Under the pieces are notes generated by a model. The model had not been told where the DNA came from, did not search any database, and saw nothing but the letters and a program-made list of their open reading frames with translations. Positions 29,327-38,821 of a DNA stretch of 64,000 bases are shown here, one piece after another. This DNA comes from Burkholderiales bacterium (GTDB lineage Bacteria; Pseudomonadota; Gammaproteobacteria; Burkholderiales; SG8-39), in assembly GCA_027493935.1 (NCBI GenBank), contig JAOSJV010000001.1, forward strand, positions 2,007,157 to 2,071,156, written 5' to 3'. The stretch's first letter is position 1; every line of letters begins with the position of its first letter. The position numbers and the translations under genes were made by a program.

Positions 29327-29583
29327 CGTGCTGCTCCTTGCTGCCTGCCGGCTCGAGCGGCCCGGCGAAGGCGCAGATTATAGGGGCTCGTCTCCGTCCC
29401 GCTACCCGTTGAGGACGCGACTTTCTCCGGTCGCCGCACTGCCCGCCTGCACCCTCGACGGCGGGCGCGCGGCTTAGTTCCCTGACTCCTCCGGCGCGGC
29501 CCGGCGAGTCTCGCATCGCGACCGCGCGAACTGCCTAATCGCGCCGCATTTCCGCCAAGTAAGCGCTCCAGGTCGTCTTCGCC

Positions 29584-30399
29584 ATGTGCCGTCTGTACGG
29601 CTTCCGCTCGAGCTATCCGCGCAAGGTCGAGTGCGAGCTGATTCGTGCCGAGAACTCGCTGCTCGCGCAGAGCCGCAAGGATTCTCTGGGCAACAGCCAT
29701 CCCGACGGGTGGGGCCTCGCCACGCACGACGGCGTGGCGCCGCGCGTCGTGCGCGAGGCCGAGGCCGCCGGTGACAGCGAGGCCTTCCGCTGGGCGTCGG
29801 CGCAGGTGCACTCGCGCAACGTTCTCGCGCACGTGCGGCGCGCGACGATCGGCGATCTGCGGGTCGAGAACACCCATCCGTTCTCGGACGGCCGCTGGGC
29901 GTTCGCCCACAACGGCACGCTGGCCGCGTTTCCGGCGTTGCGCGAACGCATGCTGGCCGAGATCCCGGAACGGCAGCGAGGAGCGATCCTCGGTCACACC
30001 GACAGCGAGCACATCTTTCACTTCCTGCTTGCGCAGATCCGGACGCGACCCGAGCGAGCGTCGATCGCGTCGGTGCGCGCAGGAGTCGCCGCGCTCGTCG
30101 GCTGGGTGCAGCGCGCGGCGCCGGGCAGCGAGATCGGGCTGAACATCCTGATGACCGACGGGCGCGAGAGCCTGGGCGTGCGCTTCGGACGCTCGCTCTG
30201 GTACGCGCTGCGCGACCGCGTACACCCGTGCGAGGTGTGCGGCGGCGCGCTGCACGTGGAGGGTCGGGTGCCGGAGCAGTATCACGCGACGGTCGTGGCC
30301 TCCGAGCCGATCACCCGCTCCGAGCCGTGGGAGGCGTTTCCGGACGCGTCGGTATTCCGGATCGACGCGCAAGCTCGGCTTCAGGTCGAAGCGCTGTGA
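29584..30399 (+). CDS. Class II glutamine amidotransferase (YafJ/EgtC-like)
   Basis: 271 aa with N-terminal nucleophile Cys2 (MCRLYGFRSS). The glutaminase core is seen in HPDGWGLATHDG, HVRRATIGDL, ENTHPFSDGRWAFAHNGTL and the downstream GHTDSEHIFHFLL. This is a GATase type 2 domain with no attached synthetase domain, as in YafJ and EgtC. The acceptor substrate is not predictable from sequence. It is convergent with the TPP enzyme, with only 4 bp between stops. Confidence 0.88.
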   Translation: MCRLYGFRSSYPRKVECELIRAENSLLAQSRKDSLGNSHPDGWGLATHDGVAPRVVREAEAAGDSEAFRWASAQVHSRNVLAHVRRATIGDLRVENTHPFSDGRWAFAHNGTLAAFPALRERMLAEIPERQRGAILGHTDSEHIFHFLLAQIRTRPERASIASVRAGVAALVGWVQRAAPGSEIGLNILMTDGRESLGVRFGRSLWYALRDRVHPCEVCGGALHVEGRVPEQYHATVVASEPITRSEPWEAFPDASVFRIDAQARLQVEAL

Positions 30400-30403
30400 A
30401 GGC

Positions 30404-32017
30404 TCAGCCGCGCAGCGCCTTCAGCTGCTCGCGGTAGCCGACCGGATCGACGCGCACGTCGATCAGGCACGGTGCGTCCGTGCGCAGCGCGCTCACGATC
30501 GCGTCGGCGTATTCCCGTTCGGAGCGAGCGCGCCACACGGCAAACCCGAACGCAGCGGCGGCGCCGGCGAAGTCGGCCCGCCCCCAGCGCACGCCCTCGG
30601 TCGGAAGCCCGCGCGCCTGCTGCTTGATGTCGATCAGCGAGAGCGCACCGTCGTTGAACACCACGACCACGACGCGCGCGCGCCGCTCGGCGGCGGTCAG
30701 GAGCTCGCCGAGGCACATCGCCAGCCCGCCGTCGCCGGTGAGCGCGACGACCGGGCGCGACCGGTCGGCGAGCGACGCCGCGATCGCGGCGGGCAGGGCG
30801 AACCCCATGGTCGCGAGCCCGTTCGAGATGAGCAGGTCGTTCGGGGCACTGCACTGCCAGAACGCGGTCGCCGAGAACATGTGCGCGCCGGCGTCAACGG
30901 TGACGCGCGGCCGCGCATCCGACGGTGCGGCGTCCTGTGCGATCTCGACGATCCGCTGCGGGGAGACGCCGTCGCCGGCGGCGCAGGCGAGCCGTGCCCG
31001 GGCCCGCCGGCGGTGCGCCGCTGCGGTGTCGGCGGGCCAGCCGCGCGGCACGGCGCGCGGCGCGAGCTCGGCCAAGCACCGATCGAGCGGGCCGTAGAGG
31101 GCTGCCGCCGGAGTGGCGTAGTACCGCTGCCGCGGGGTGAGGCCCAATTCCAGCACCGGCGCGCGGTACGCCCAGGGCTGCGGAATCAGCTCGACCGGGT
31201 CGACGCCGAAGAGCACGACGAGGTCCGCGGCTTCCACGAGCGGCGCCTCGAGCGTGCCGCCGGTAAACAGGCCGACCGCACGCGGGTCGGTGTCGGGGAT
31301 CACGCCCTTCGCCTGGTAGGTCGTCAGCACGGGGCAGTCGAGCACTGCAGCAAGTCGGCGCGCCGCCGCTGCGGCCGAAGCGGTGCATGCCTCCAGGCCG
31401 ACGACCAGCACCGGACGCATCGCACACGCGAGCAGGGCGCGTGCGGCCTCGATCGCGGCCGGCGCAGGCGCGCTCGGCGCGGCGGCGGCAGGCGCAGCGG
31501 CGCGTTCGACGGGCCGCCGCGCGGCTTCGCCGGTGAGCTCGACGTGCACCGCGCCGTGCGGCGGCGTCATCGCGAGATCGAGCAACCGATCGAGCACGCC
31601 CGCGTCTTCGCCGACCTCGAGTCGCGCGTGGCCCTTGACGAGCGGCGCGCTGAGCGCGCGCTGGTCGAGCGCCTGGTGGGTCACGAAGCGCGCCGCCTCC
31701 GCCGCGAGCCCGTCGGAGACGAGCAGGAGCGGCGCGCGGTCGAGCGTTGCGCAGGCGAGCCCGTTCGCCGCGCTCGCGAGGCCCGGGCCGACGGTCGTGA
31801 GCGCGACGCCGGGCGTGCCTTCGATGCGTGCAGTCGCGAGTCCCATGATCGCCGCCGACGTCTCCTGGCGCGCGAGGACGAAATCGATGCCGCGCGAGCG
31901 CGCCGCGGCGATCACGTCGAGGCTCGAGCCGCCGCCGGGGACCCCGAAGACCCGGCGCACGCCGCGCGCGGCGAGAGCGTCGATCAGGTGCTCGACGAGC
32001 GGCTTCGGGGCGGTCAT
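30404..32017 (-). CDS. Thiamine-pyrophosphate-dependent enzyme, acetolactate synthase/benzoylformate decarboxylase-like
   Basis: 537 aa. An N-terminal Pyr domain with the cofactor-activating glutamate in [19 protein letters not shown], a central FAD/NAD-like domain, and a C-terminal PP domain with the TPP motif [16 protein letters not shown]...[11 protein letters not shown]. The family includes acetolactate synthase and 2-oxo acid decarboxylases. With no small subunit nearby, a catabolic role is more likely than valine synthesis. ATG at 32017. The reading frame stays open upstream only because it overlaps pcm. Confidence 0.88.
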   Translation of the reverse strand: MTAPKPLVEHLIDALAARGVRRVFGVPGGGSSLDVIAAARSRGIDFVLARQETSAAIMGLATARIEGTPGVALTTVGPGLASAANGLACATLDRAPLLLVSDGLAAEAARFVTHQALDQRALSAPLVKGHARLEVGEDAGVLDRLLDLAMTPPHGAVHVELTGEAARRPVERAAAPAAAAPSAPAPAAIEAARALLACAMRPVLVVGLEACTASAAAAARRLAAVLDCPVLTTYQAKGVIPDTDPRAVGLFTGGTLEAPLVEAADLVVLFGVDPVELIPQPWAYRAPVLELGLTPRQRYYATPAAALYGPLDRCLAELAPRAVPRGWPADTAAAHRRRARARLACAAGDGVSPQRIVEIAQDAAPSDARPRVTVDAGAHMFSATAFWQCSAPNDLLISNGLATMGFALPAAIAASLADRSRPVVALTGDGGLAMCLGELLTAAERRARVVVVVFNDGALSLIDIKQQARGLPTEGVRWGRADFAGAAAAFGFAVWRARSEREYADAIVSALRTDAPCLIDVRVDPVGYREQLKALRG

Positions 32018-32061
32018 CGCGGCGCGGGAGGGTAGCACGGCGCCGGCAGCCGGGAGCGGCG

Positions 32062-32792
32062 CTACCTCGAGCGCGTGAGCGGGACGAAGCGCACCGGAAT
32101 CGTGCTGCGTCGGGTGGTAGTGCCGTCGGCGTTCTTCACGATAACGAGGAGGTCCTGCACGTCGTAGCGGCCGCCGACCGGAATGACGAGCCGCCCGCCC
32201 GGTGTGAGCTGCTCGACGAGCGCCGGGGGCACGTCGGGCGCGGCGGCGGTGACCAGAATGCCATCGAACGGGGCGGCCTCCGGCCAGCCGAGATACCCGT
32301 CGCCGACGCGTGCGGTGACGTTGGCGTAACCTGCGGCCTTGAGGTTCGCGGCCCCCTGCTTGCCGACCGGCTCGACGATCTCGATCGTGTAGACCTGCTG
32401 CACGAGCTCGGCCAGCACCGCGGCCTGGTAGCCCGAGCCGGTGCCGATCTCGAGCACCACGTCGCCCGGCTTCCGGATCGAGCAGATCGGTCATGAGCGC
32501 GACGACGTAGGGCTGCGAGATCGTCTGGCCGTGGCCGATCGGGAGCGGGCGGTTATCGTAGGCGGCACGCTCCTGGTCGGCGGGCACGAAGCGATGGCGC
32601 GCAACCTTGCCCATCGCCGCCATGACGGGTGCGCCGAAGCGCGCGCGGCCGGTCTCCCGCGCCGGTGGCGCGGGCCATCGCCGCGATCTCTGCGACCATG
32701 GCCGCCCGCCGCGCCGCGTACGCATCATCGGCGTGACCGGGGTCGGGGGTGAGGGCACCGAGCATGATTGCGAGGATAGCGAATCCCGCCAC
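32062..32792 (-). CDS. pcm: Exported protein-L-isoaspartate O-methyltransferase, two frameshifts
   Basis: About 243 aa when repaired. It has a signal peptide ([21 protein letters not shown]) followed by [19 protein letters not shown], then the Pcm core [33 protein letters not shown], and the SAM-binding [15 protein letters not shown]. It repairs isoaspartyl residues, and the signal peptide places it in the periplasm, unlike E. coli Pcm. The frame is lost near 32660 (one base missing) and again near 32472 (one base extra, expected [14 protein letters not shown]). GTG start at 32792. Probably functional, with sequence errors. Confidence 0.85.
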
Positions 32793-32977
32793 GCCCCGTC
32801 GTGTTCGGGCGGGGGTTCCTCCGGCGCCGGCGGAGCACCTCGATATCGGCAGTCTCAATGGATCAAATCGTGCATCACCACGCCTTCGCCTGCGGCGGCT
32901 GCGCGCGCAGACCGTGTGCTGCACCGCCCCGATGGCGTGGCTCTCCACCGGAGCGGCGCCTCCTGCACGCCCGGCGG

Positions 32978-34285
32978 TCAGGACTTGGGCCTGAGGTCGA
33001 TCACCCGCTTCGCCTTGCCCTGGGAGCGCTCGATCTTGCCCGGTTCGAGCACCTGCACCCGGGTCGTAACCCCGACATAGCTCTTCACCAGGTGCTGGAT
33101 CTCGTGCTCGACGCCGGTGCGCTCGGCCTCGGACAGGCGGCCCGCGAGGTCCTGGCGCATCTCGACGAAGACGGTCATGTCATCGAGCGGACCTTCACGC
33201 TTCACCTCGATCAGGTAGTGCGGCGCGAGCTTCTCCTGCTTCACCAGTAGCTCCTCGATCTGGGTCGGGAACACGTTCACGCCGCGGATGATCAGCATGT
33301 CGTCGCTGCGGCCGGTGATGCGATCCATGCGGCGCATCGTGCGCGCCGTGCCCGGCAGCAGCCGGGTGAGATCGCGCGTGCGGTAACGGATGATCGGCAG
33401 CGCTTCCTTGGAGAGCGCGGTAAAGACGAGTTCGCCCGGCTCGCCATCGGGCAGCACCGCTCCGGTGGCCGGGTCGATAATCTCCGGATAGAAGTGGTCC
33501 TCCCAGATGGTGAGCCCGTCCTTGGTCTCGACGCACTCCTGCGCGACGCCGGGCCCCATCACTTCCGAGAGCCCGTAGATGTCGATCGCCTGCAGACCCA
33601 TGCGTTTCTCGATCTCGGTGCGCATCGACTCGGTCCACGGTTCGGCGCCGAAGATGCCGATGCGCAGGCTGGAGGCCGCCGGATCGAGTCCCTGGCGCTC
33701 GAACTCGTCGGCGATCGCCAGCATGTAGGACGGCGTGACCATGATGATCTCGGGCTTGAAGTCGTTGATCAGCTGGACCTGCCGCTCGGTCATGCCGCCG
33801 CCGACCGGGATCACCGCGGCGCCGAGCGTCTCGCCGCCGTAGTGCGCACCGAGCCCGCCGGTGAAGAGACCGTAGCCGTACGCGACGTGGATCTTGTCGG
33901 TCGAGCGGCCGCCGGCGGCGCGGATCGAGCGCGCCATGACGTGCGACCAGGTCTCGATGTCGCGCTTGGTGTAGCCCACCACGGTCGGCTTGCCGGTGGT
34001 GCCGCTCGACGCGTGGATGCGGACGACGCGGTCCATCGGCACCGCGAACATGCCGAACGGGTAGTTGTCGCGCAGGTCCTGCTTGGTCGTGAACGGAAAG
34101 CGCGCGAGGTCGGCGAGCGACTTCAGGTCGCCGGGATGCACGCCGTGCTCGTCGAACTTGCGGCGGTAGTGCGGCACGCTCTCGTAGGCGTGCTTCAGCG
34201 ACTGCTTCAGGCGGTTGAACTGCAGCGTGCGCAGCTCGTCGATGCCCGCCTTCTCGATCGGCTCGAGCTCATCGTATTCGGTCAT
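32978..34285 (-). CDS. paaK: Phenylacetate-CoA ligase
   Basis: 435 aa, cytoplasmic ANL-superfamily ligase making phenylacetyl-CoA. Recognised by NRLKQSLKHAYESVPHYR at the N-terminus, the AMP-binding loop IHASSGTTGKPTVVGYT, IYGLSEVMGPGVAQEC, and the C-terminal GRSDDMLIIRGVNVFPTQIE. ATG 34285 follows a GAGAGGAGG ribosome site. It lies downstream of paaG on the same strand, suggesting a partial aerobic phenylacetate pathway. The paaABCDE oxygenase genes are not in the window. Confidence 0.94.
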   Translation of the reverse strand: MTEYDELEPIEKAGIDELRTLQFNRLKQSLKHAYESVPHYRRKFDEHGVHPGDLKSLADLARFPFTTKQDLRDNYPFGMFAVPMDRVVRIHASSGTTGKPTVVGYTKRDIETWSHVMARSIRAAGGRSTDKIHVAYGYGLFTGGLGAHYGGETLGAAVIPVGGGMTERQVQLINDFKPEIIMVTPSYMLAIADEFERQGLDPAASSLRIGIFGAEPWTESMRTEIEKRMGLQAIDIYGLSEVMGPGVAQECVETKDGLTIWEDHFYPEIIDPATGAVLPDGEPGELVFTALSKEALPIIRYRTRDLTRLLPGTARTMRRMDRITGRSDDMLIIRGVNVFPTQIEELLVKQEKLAPHYLIEVKREGPLDDMTVFVEMRQDLAGRLSEAERTGVEHEIQHLVKSYVGVTTRVQVLEPGKIERSQGKAKRVIDLRPKS

Positions 34286-34495
34286 GATGCCGTTCCTCCT
34301 CTCGGGGCACGCACCGGTCAAAGTGAAGCAGGGTCGCCGGCGAGCCGCCTTAGCTCAGATCAAACTGCGAGTGCGCTGGACGCGTTCTCGGAATCGCGGC
34401 CATGCCTCTTACTCCACCGAGGCCGTACGAACAAGTGGCAGATCTCCCTTGCATGCGACCCTGTCGTAACCGCATCCACATCTTTGTCCGGACAC

Positions 34496-35286
34496 TCAGC
34501 CCCCGATGAAGCGTGGCGGCCGCTTCTCCAAGAATGCCGTTACGCCTTCCCGGTAGTCCTCGGTGCGCCCGAGCTCGCGCTGCAGGTCGCGCTCGAGATC
34601 GAGCTGCGCATCCAGGGTGTTGGTCGCCGAGGCCTGCAGGGCGCGCTTGATCGCGGCCAGCCCCGGGTCGGCTGCGTGGCGAGGTGGCGCGCGAGCCCCC
34701 GGCTCTCCTCGACGAGCGCGGCGTCGTCGACGCATCGCCAGATGAGCCCGACGCGCGCGGCTTCCTCCGCCGGCAGCCGCTCGCCGAGCAGCGCGAGGCC
34801 GGCGGCGCGCGCGGTCCCGACCAGCCGCGGCAGGAAGAAGGTGCCGCCGGAGTCGGGCAGCAGCCCGAGCTTGCAGAACGCCTGGATGAAGCTCGCCGAG
34901 CGCGCCGCGATGACGATGTCGCAAGCGAGCGCGACGTTCGCCCCGGCACCCGCCGCGGTGCCGTTCACCGCACACACCACCGGTTTCGGCAGCGTGCGCA
35001 GCGCGCGCACCAGCGGGTTGAAGTTCGCGTCGAGCGAGGCGCCGAGATCAGGCGGCGGCGCGTCGGGGCCGAAGCGGCGCTCTGACAGATCCTGACCGGA
35101 GCAGAAAGCGCGGCCCGCGCCGGTGAGCAGCACGGCACGCACCTCGGCGCGCCCCGACACCGCCGCCAGCGCTTCGCGCAACTGCGCATGCATCTCGGGA
35201 GTGAAGCTGTTCAGCCGGTCGGGACGGTTGAGCGTGACCGCTGCGTAGCCGTCCGTGATCTCGAGCAGGATGCTTGGGTCGCTCAT
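34496..35286 (-). CDS. paaG: Enoyl-CoA hydratase/isomerase, PaaG type, one frameshift
   Basis: About 263 aa. A crotonase with PDRLNSFTPEMHAQLREAL, the oxyanion-hole segments FCSGQDLSER and AVNGTAAGAGANVALACDI, and CKLGLLPDSGGTFFLPRLVG. The SGQDL and GLLPDSGG patterns fit the ring-1,2-epoxyphenylacetyl-CoA isomerase PaaG, and the neighbouring paaK agrees. A base is lost near 34675. The C-terminus resumes as LAAIKRALQAS and ends FLEKRPPRFIGG. Probably intact in the organism. Confidence 0.87.
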
Positions 35287-35473
35287 GGGTATTCCGCCGG
35301 GACGCAAAGATTACCTCAAGCGCCCGAGCGGCGGTGTCGGATCCGCGTCATCGGCAATGCGCTCGGTTCGTGGAAAGGAAGCTGGTCCGATCGCACCGGA
35401 AGGTGAAATTTTCCCGCGCAGCGCAGCCTGGGCGCGCGATACTCCCGGCGTACGCTTAGCCGCATCTTCCGCC

Positions 35474-35725
35474 ATGCCGACCCGTGCTTTCTGCTGCAAC
35501 GACACCCCGCCCAAGGGGCTCGTGCTGGGGATGGGCGGCGTTGCGGTCCTGCTGGGTCTCATGATCGTTGCCCTCGGCGCCGGGGTGGCTCCGGTTGTCG
35601 CCGAGTGGACCGCGGCGCCTAAGTGGCTCATCGTCGGCGCCGGCGTGACGATCGCGCTCGGCGGACTCGCGATCCCGCTCTCGACGCTGCCCGCAACGCG
35701 GCGCGATCGCGTCTCGCAACGCTAG
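35474..35725 (+). CDS. Small two-TM protein, unknown function
   Basis: 83 aa with two hydrophobic segments (about 15-38 and 47-68) joined by a short loop with EWTAAPKW. The N-terminus has a CC pair (FCCNDTPPKG). ATG with no strong ribosome site. No family recognised, and moderately plausible as a gene by its hydrophobic pattern. Confidence 0.5.
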   Translation: MPTRAFCCNDTPPKGLVLGMGGVAVLLGLMIVALGAGVAPVVAEWTAAPKWLIVGAGVTIALGGLAIPLSTLPATRRDRVSQR

Positions 35726-35854
35726 CGTTCGGCGCGCGCCGGCGCGGCCGACCCCGGTGCACCACGTGCCTTGCGGCATCGGTGCGGGCCTCCTTATACT
35801 GCATCCGGGACCGCGCCTCCACCCGCAGAGCGCGGCCGGACAATGGAGGAGGTC

Positions 35855-37901
35855 ATGGCTTCGCTTTCCACCGAAGCGATCCGCGCGGTCGCGCTCGTCG
35901 GGCACACCGGCTCGGGCAAGACCTTGCTCGCCGAGGCGCTGCTGCACAGGGCCAGGGCCATCCCTGCGATGGGGTCGATCGAGCGCGGCACCACCGTCTG
36001 CGATCACGACCCGCTCGAGAAGGAATCACAGCATTCCCTGCGGGCCGCGGCCGTCCACTTCGAGACCGACGGCACGCGTATCCACCTGATCGATACGCCG
36101 GGTGCGCCGGACTTTGTCGGTCACGCGATCGGCAGCCTGGCGGCGGTGGACACCGTGGCCGTCGTGATCAACGCGCAGACCGGCATCGAACTCACGACCA
36201 CCCGCATGATGCAGTGGGCGGAGAAGCTGAAACTCTGCCGCATGATCGTGGTGAACCGCATCGACGGCGAGTCCGTCGACCTGCCCGGTCTGGTGACCCG
36301 CATCCAGGAGGTGTTCGGCAAGGAGTGCCTGCCGATCAACCTCCCGGCCGCCGGCGGCGGCCGTGTCGTCGACTGCTTCTTCAATCCGGCAGGTGACGCG
36401 GACTTCTCTTCGGTCGAGGCCGCGCACCGGGCGCTGGTCGACCAGGTGGTCGAGGTCGACGAGAAGCTGATGGAGGTCTACCTGGAGAAGGGGCGAGATC
36501 GCGCCGGAGGCGCTGCACGCGCCGTTCGAGGCGGCGCTGCGCGAAGGGCATCTCGTGCCGATCTGCTTCGCCTCGGCCAGGACCGGTGCCGGCGTGCAGG
36601 AGTTGCTCGATGTCCTGGTGAAGCTCGCACCGAACCCGGCCGAGGGGAATCCGCGCCCGTTCCTGCGCGGCGAAGGCGCCGGCGCAGAGGCCTTTGCCGC
36701 CGAGCCCGACCCGGCGAAGCACGTCATCGCGCACGTCTTCAAGGTCATCGCCGATCCGTTCATGGGCAAGCTCTCCTACTTCAAGATCCACCAGGGCACG
36801 GTCACCAAGGACAGCCAGCTCTACATCGGCGACGGCCGCAAACCGTTCAAGGTCGGGCACCTCCTCATGGCGAAGGGCAAGGAGCTCGTCGAGGTGCCGC
36901 AGGGCGTGCCGGGCGATATCGGCGTGGTGGCGAAGGTCGACGACATCCGCTTCGACAGCGTGCTGCACGACTCGCACGACGAGGACCACATCCACCTGCG
37001 GCCGCTCGAATTCCCGGAGCCGATCTTCGGCCTGGCGATCGAGCCGGCCAAGCGCGGCGACGAGCAGCGCCTGTGGGACGTGATGGACAAGCTGTGCTCG
37101 GAGGATCCGTGCTTGCGCGTCGAGCGGGTGATGAGCACCAACGAGACGGTGGTGAAGGGCCTCGGCGAGCTGCACATGCGCACGCTGCTCGAGCGGATGG
37201 CGGCGCAGTACAAGCTCGAGGTCAAGACGCATCCGCCGCGGATCGCCTACCGCGAGACGATCACCGCGCCGGCCGAGGGGCACTGCCGCCACAAGAAGCA
37301 GACCGGCGGCGCCGGGCAGTTCGGCGAGGTGTACCTGCGCGTGCAGCCGCTCGAGCGCGGCGCGGGCTTCGAGTTCGTCGACGAGGTGAAGGGCGGGGCG
37401 ATCCCGAACCAGTTCATCCCGGCCGTCGAGAAGGGCGTGCAGCAAGTGCTGCAGACCGGAGCGATCGCCGGGTACTCGATGCAGGATCTGCGCGTCACGG
37501 TGTACGACGGCAAGAGCCACCCGGTCGACTCGAAGGAGATCGCGTTCGTCTCCGCCGGGCGCAAGGCGTTCCTCGAGGCGGTAGCGAAGGCGCGGCCGAT
37601 CATCCTCGAGCCGATCGTGAATATCGAGGTGACGGTCCCGGAGCAGGCGATGGGCGACATCACCGGCGATCTCTCGTCGAAGCGCGGCCAGGTGACCGGG
37701 ACGCAGGCCGCGCCGGGCGGCATGCTGACGATCTCCGGGCTGGTGCCGATGTCGGAGCTCGGCAACTACCAGTCGCGCCTGAAATCGGTGACCGGCGGCG
37801 CCGGCTCCTACAGCATCGCCTACAGCCACTACGAGCCGGTTCCACCGCCGGTGCAGCAGCAGCTCATCTCCGAATTCCGTGCGCCGCCTGCCGAGGAGTA
37901 G
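35855..37901 (+). CDS. Elongation factor G-like GTPase (EF-G2 family), one frameshift
   Basis: About 680 aa when repaired. The G1 motif is GHTGSGKT instead of the canonical EF-G AHIDAGKT, G3 is DTPGAPDF, and the NKxD position reads VNRID, so this is the EF-G paralogue class and not the housekeeping FusA. Domains II-V follow, with GELHMRTLLERM, GGAGQFGEVYLRVQPL and ITGDLSSKRGQVTG. The start is ATG 35855 after GGAGGAGG; ATG 35843 is possible. An extra G in the GGGG at 36490-36493 shifts the frame (expected LEKGEIAPEALHAPFE). The exact role of these paralogues is uncertain. Confidence 0.88.
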
Positions 37902-37959
37902 ACGGCTCGGCGCAGCCGGCGACGCGCGCCGCGCACAGGGCGGCCGCGCGGGGGCGCCG

Positions 37960-38819
37960 CTACGGGGCTGACTCGCCGAGCGGCGCGAGCAGCGCGGCGA
38001 GCGTCAGGAGGTCGTTGCGGTTGTGCTCGAGGATGGCCGGCAGCGGCGCAGTTTCACCGTGCCGCATGAAGCGTCGGAACGCCTCGGGCACCAGGCTCCC
38101 CGGCAGATCGCCGACGCGAACAAAGTCGAGCGCGCGGGTCTCGGCGGTGCGCAGCCGGCAGTCGGGCCAGCTGCGGCCGAAGCGGCGCCGCGTCGCGTGC
38201 AGCAGGTCGAGGTGCGCGAGATCCGCAAGCGGATCGGGTGCGTGCACGAGCCGGCAACGGCTGCGCACCAGCGGCGCATCGAAGCTCTTGCCGTTGTAGG
38301 TGACGAGGCAACGGCGCGTGCTGGCCGTCTCGCGAATCTGCGCATAGAGAGCCGCCTCGTCGGCAAAGCCGGTCAGCAGGTACTGCCGGGTACGCAGCCC
38401 GTCAGCCTCGAACCAGGCGAGTCCGGCGAGGAAAGCCAGCGTTCCGGTGCCGCCGGCGAGTCCGGTGGTTTCGGTGTCGAAGAAGAGCAGCGCTGCGGTC
38501 TCGCCCCCGGCGCGCCGAGCGCTTCGGCGACGCGTGCGCCGCACGCGCGCGCGGCGCCGAGCGCGACGCGGCCGTGGGCATGGTCGAATCGAAGGTCCGC
38601 TCGACGACGAGGAGCTGGGGCGCGTGCCAGCGCCCGCCGGTGAGGCGGGCCAGCTCGACTGCGCGCCCCGCATCGCTCGCCGCACCCGCGCGTGGTCGCA
38701 GGCGCGCGAGCCGTTCGGCGAGGGATGCTGACGGCTGCGGCGCCGTGCCACCGGGGGGTGGCGGGGGTGGCGGCGGTACGCCGCAGCCGTAGCAACCTTT
38801 CCTGCAGGCTGGGCGGCAC
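37960..38819 (-). CDS. mrfB: YprB/MrfB-like RNase H-fold 3'-5' exonuclease, two frameshifts
   Basis: About 285 aa when repaired. The C-terminal two thirds are a YprB-type RNase H-like domain with the DEDD-type acidic motifs: FFDTETTGLAGG, the second motif region LVTYNGKSFDAPLV, and ILEHNRNDLLTLAAL. The N-terminal third is recoverable only across frames: PPSLQERLLRLRR, then LAERLARLRPRAGAASDAG and GGRWHAPQLLVVERTFDST, then the nuclease frame. One extra base near 38751-38768 (G6 and G5 runs) and another near 38545-38580 explain this. GTG 38819 follows the helicase stop directly, so the two genes form one unit. In Bacillus subtilis MrfB pairs with the helicase MrfA in mitomycin-damage repair. 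Confidence 0.8.
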
Positions 38820-38821
38820 GC

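Noticed and set aside
28695..29516. 273-aa minus-strand ORF near 29 kb
   Set aside because: Out-of-frame shadow of the small membrane protein at 28847-29326 and the 28474-28806 protein.
30881..32035. 384-aa plus-strand ORF
   Set aside because: Antisense shadow of the TPP-dependent enzyme, with no motif of its own.
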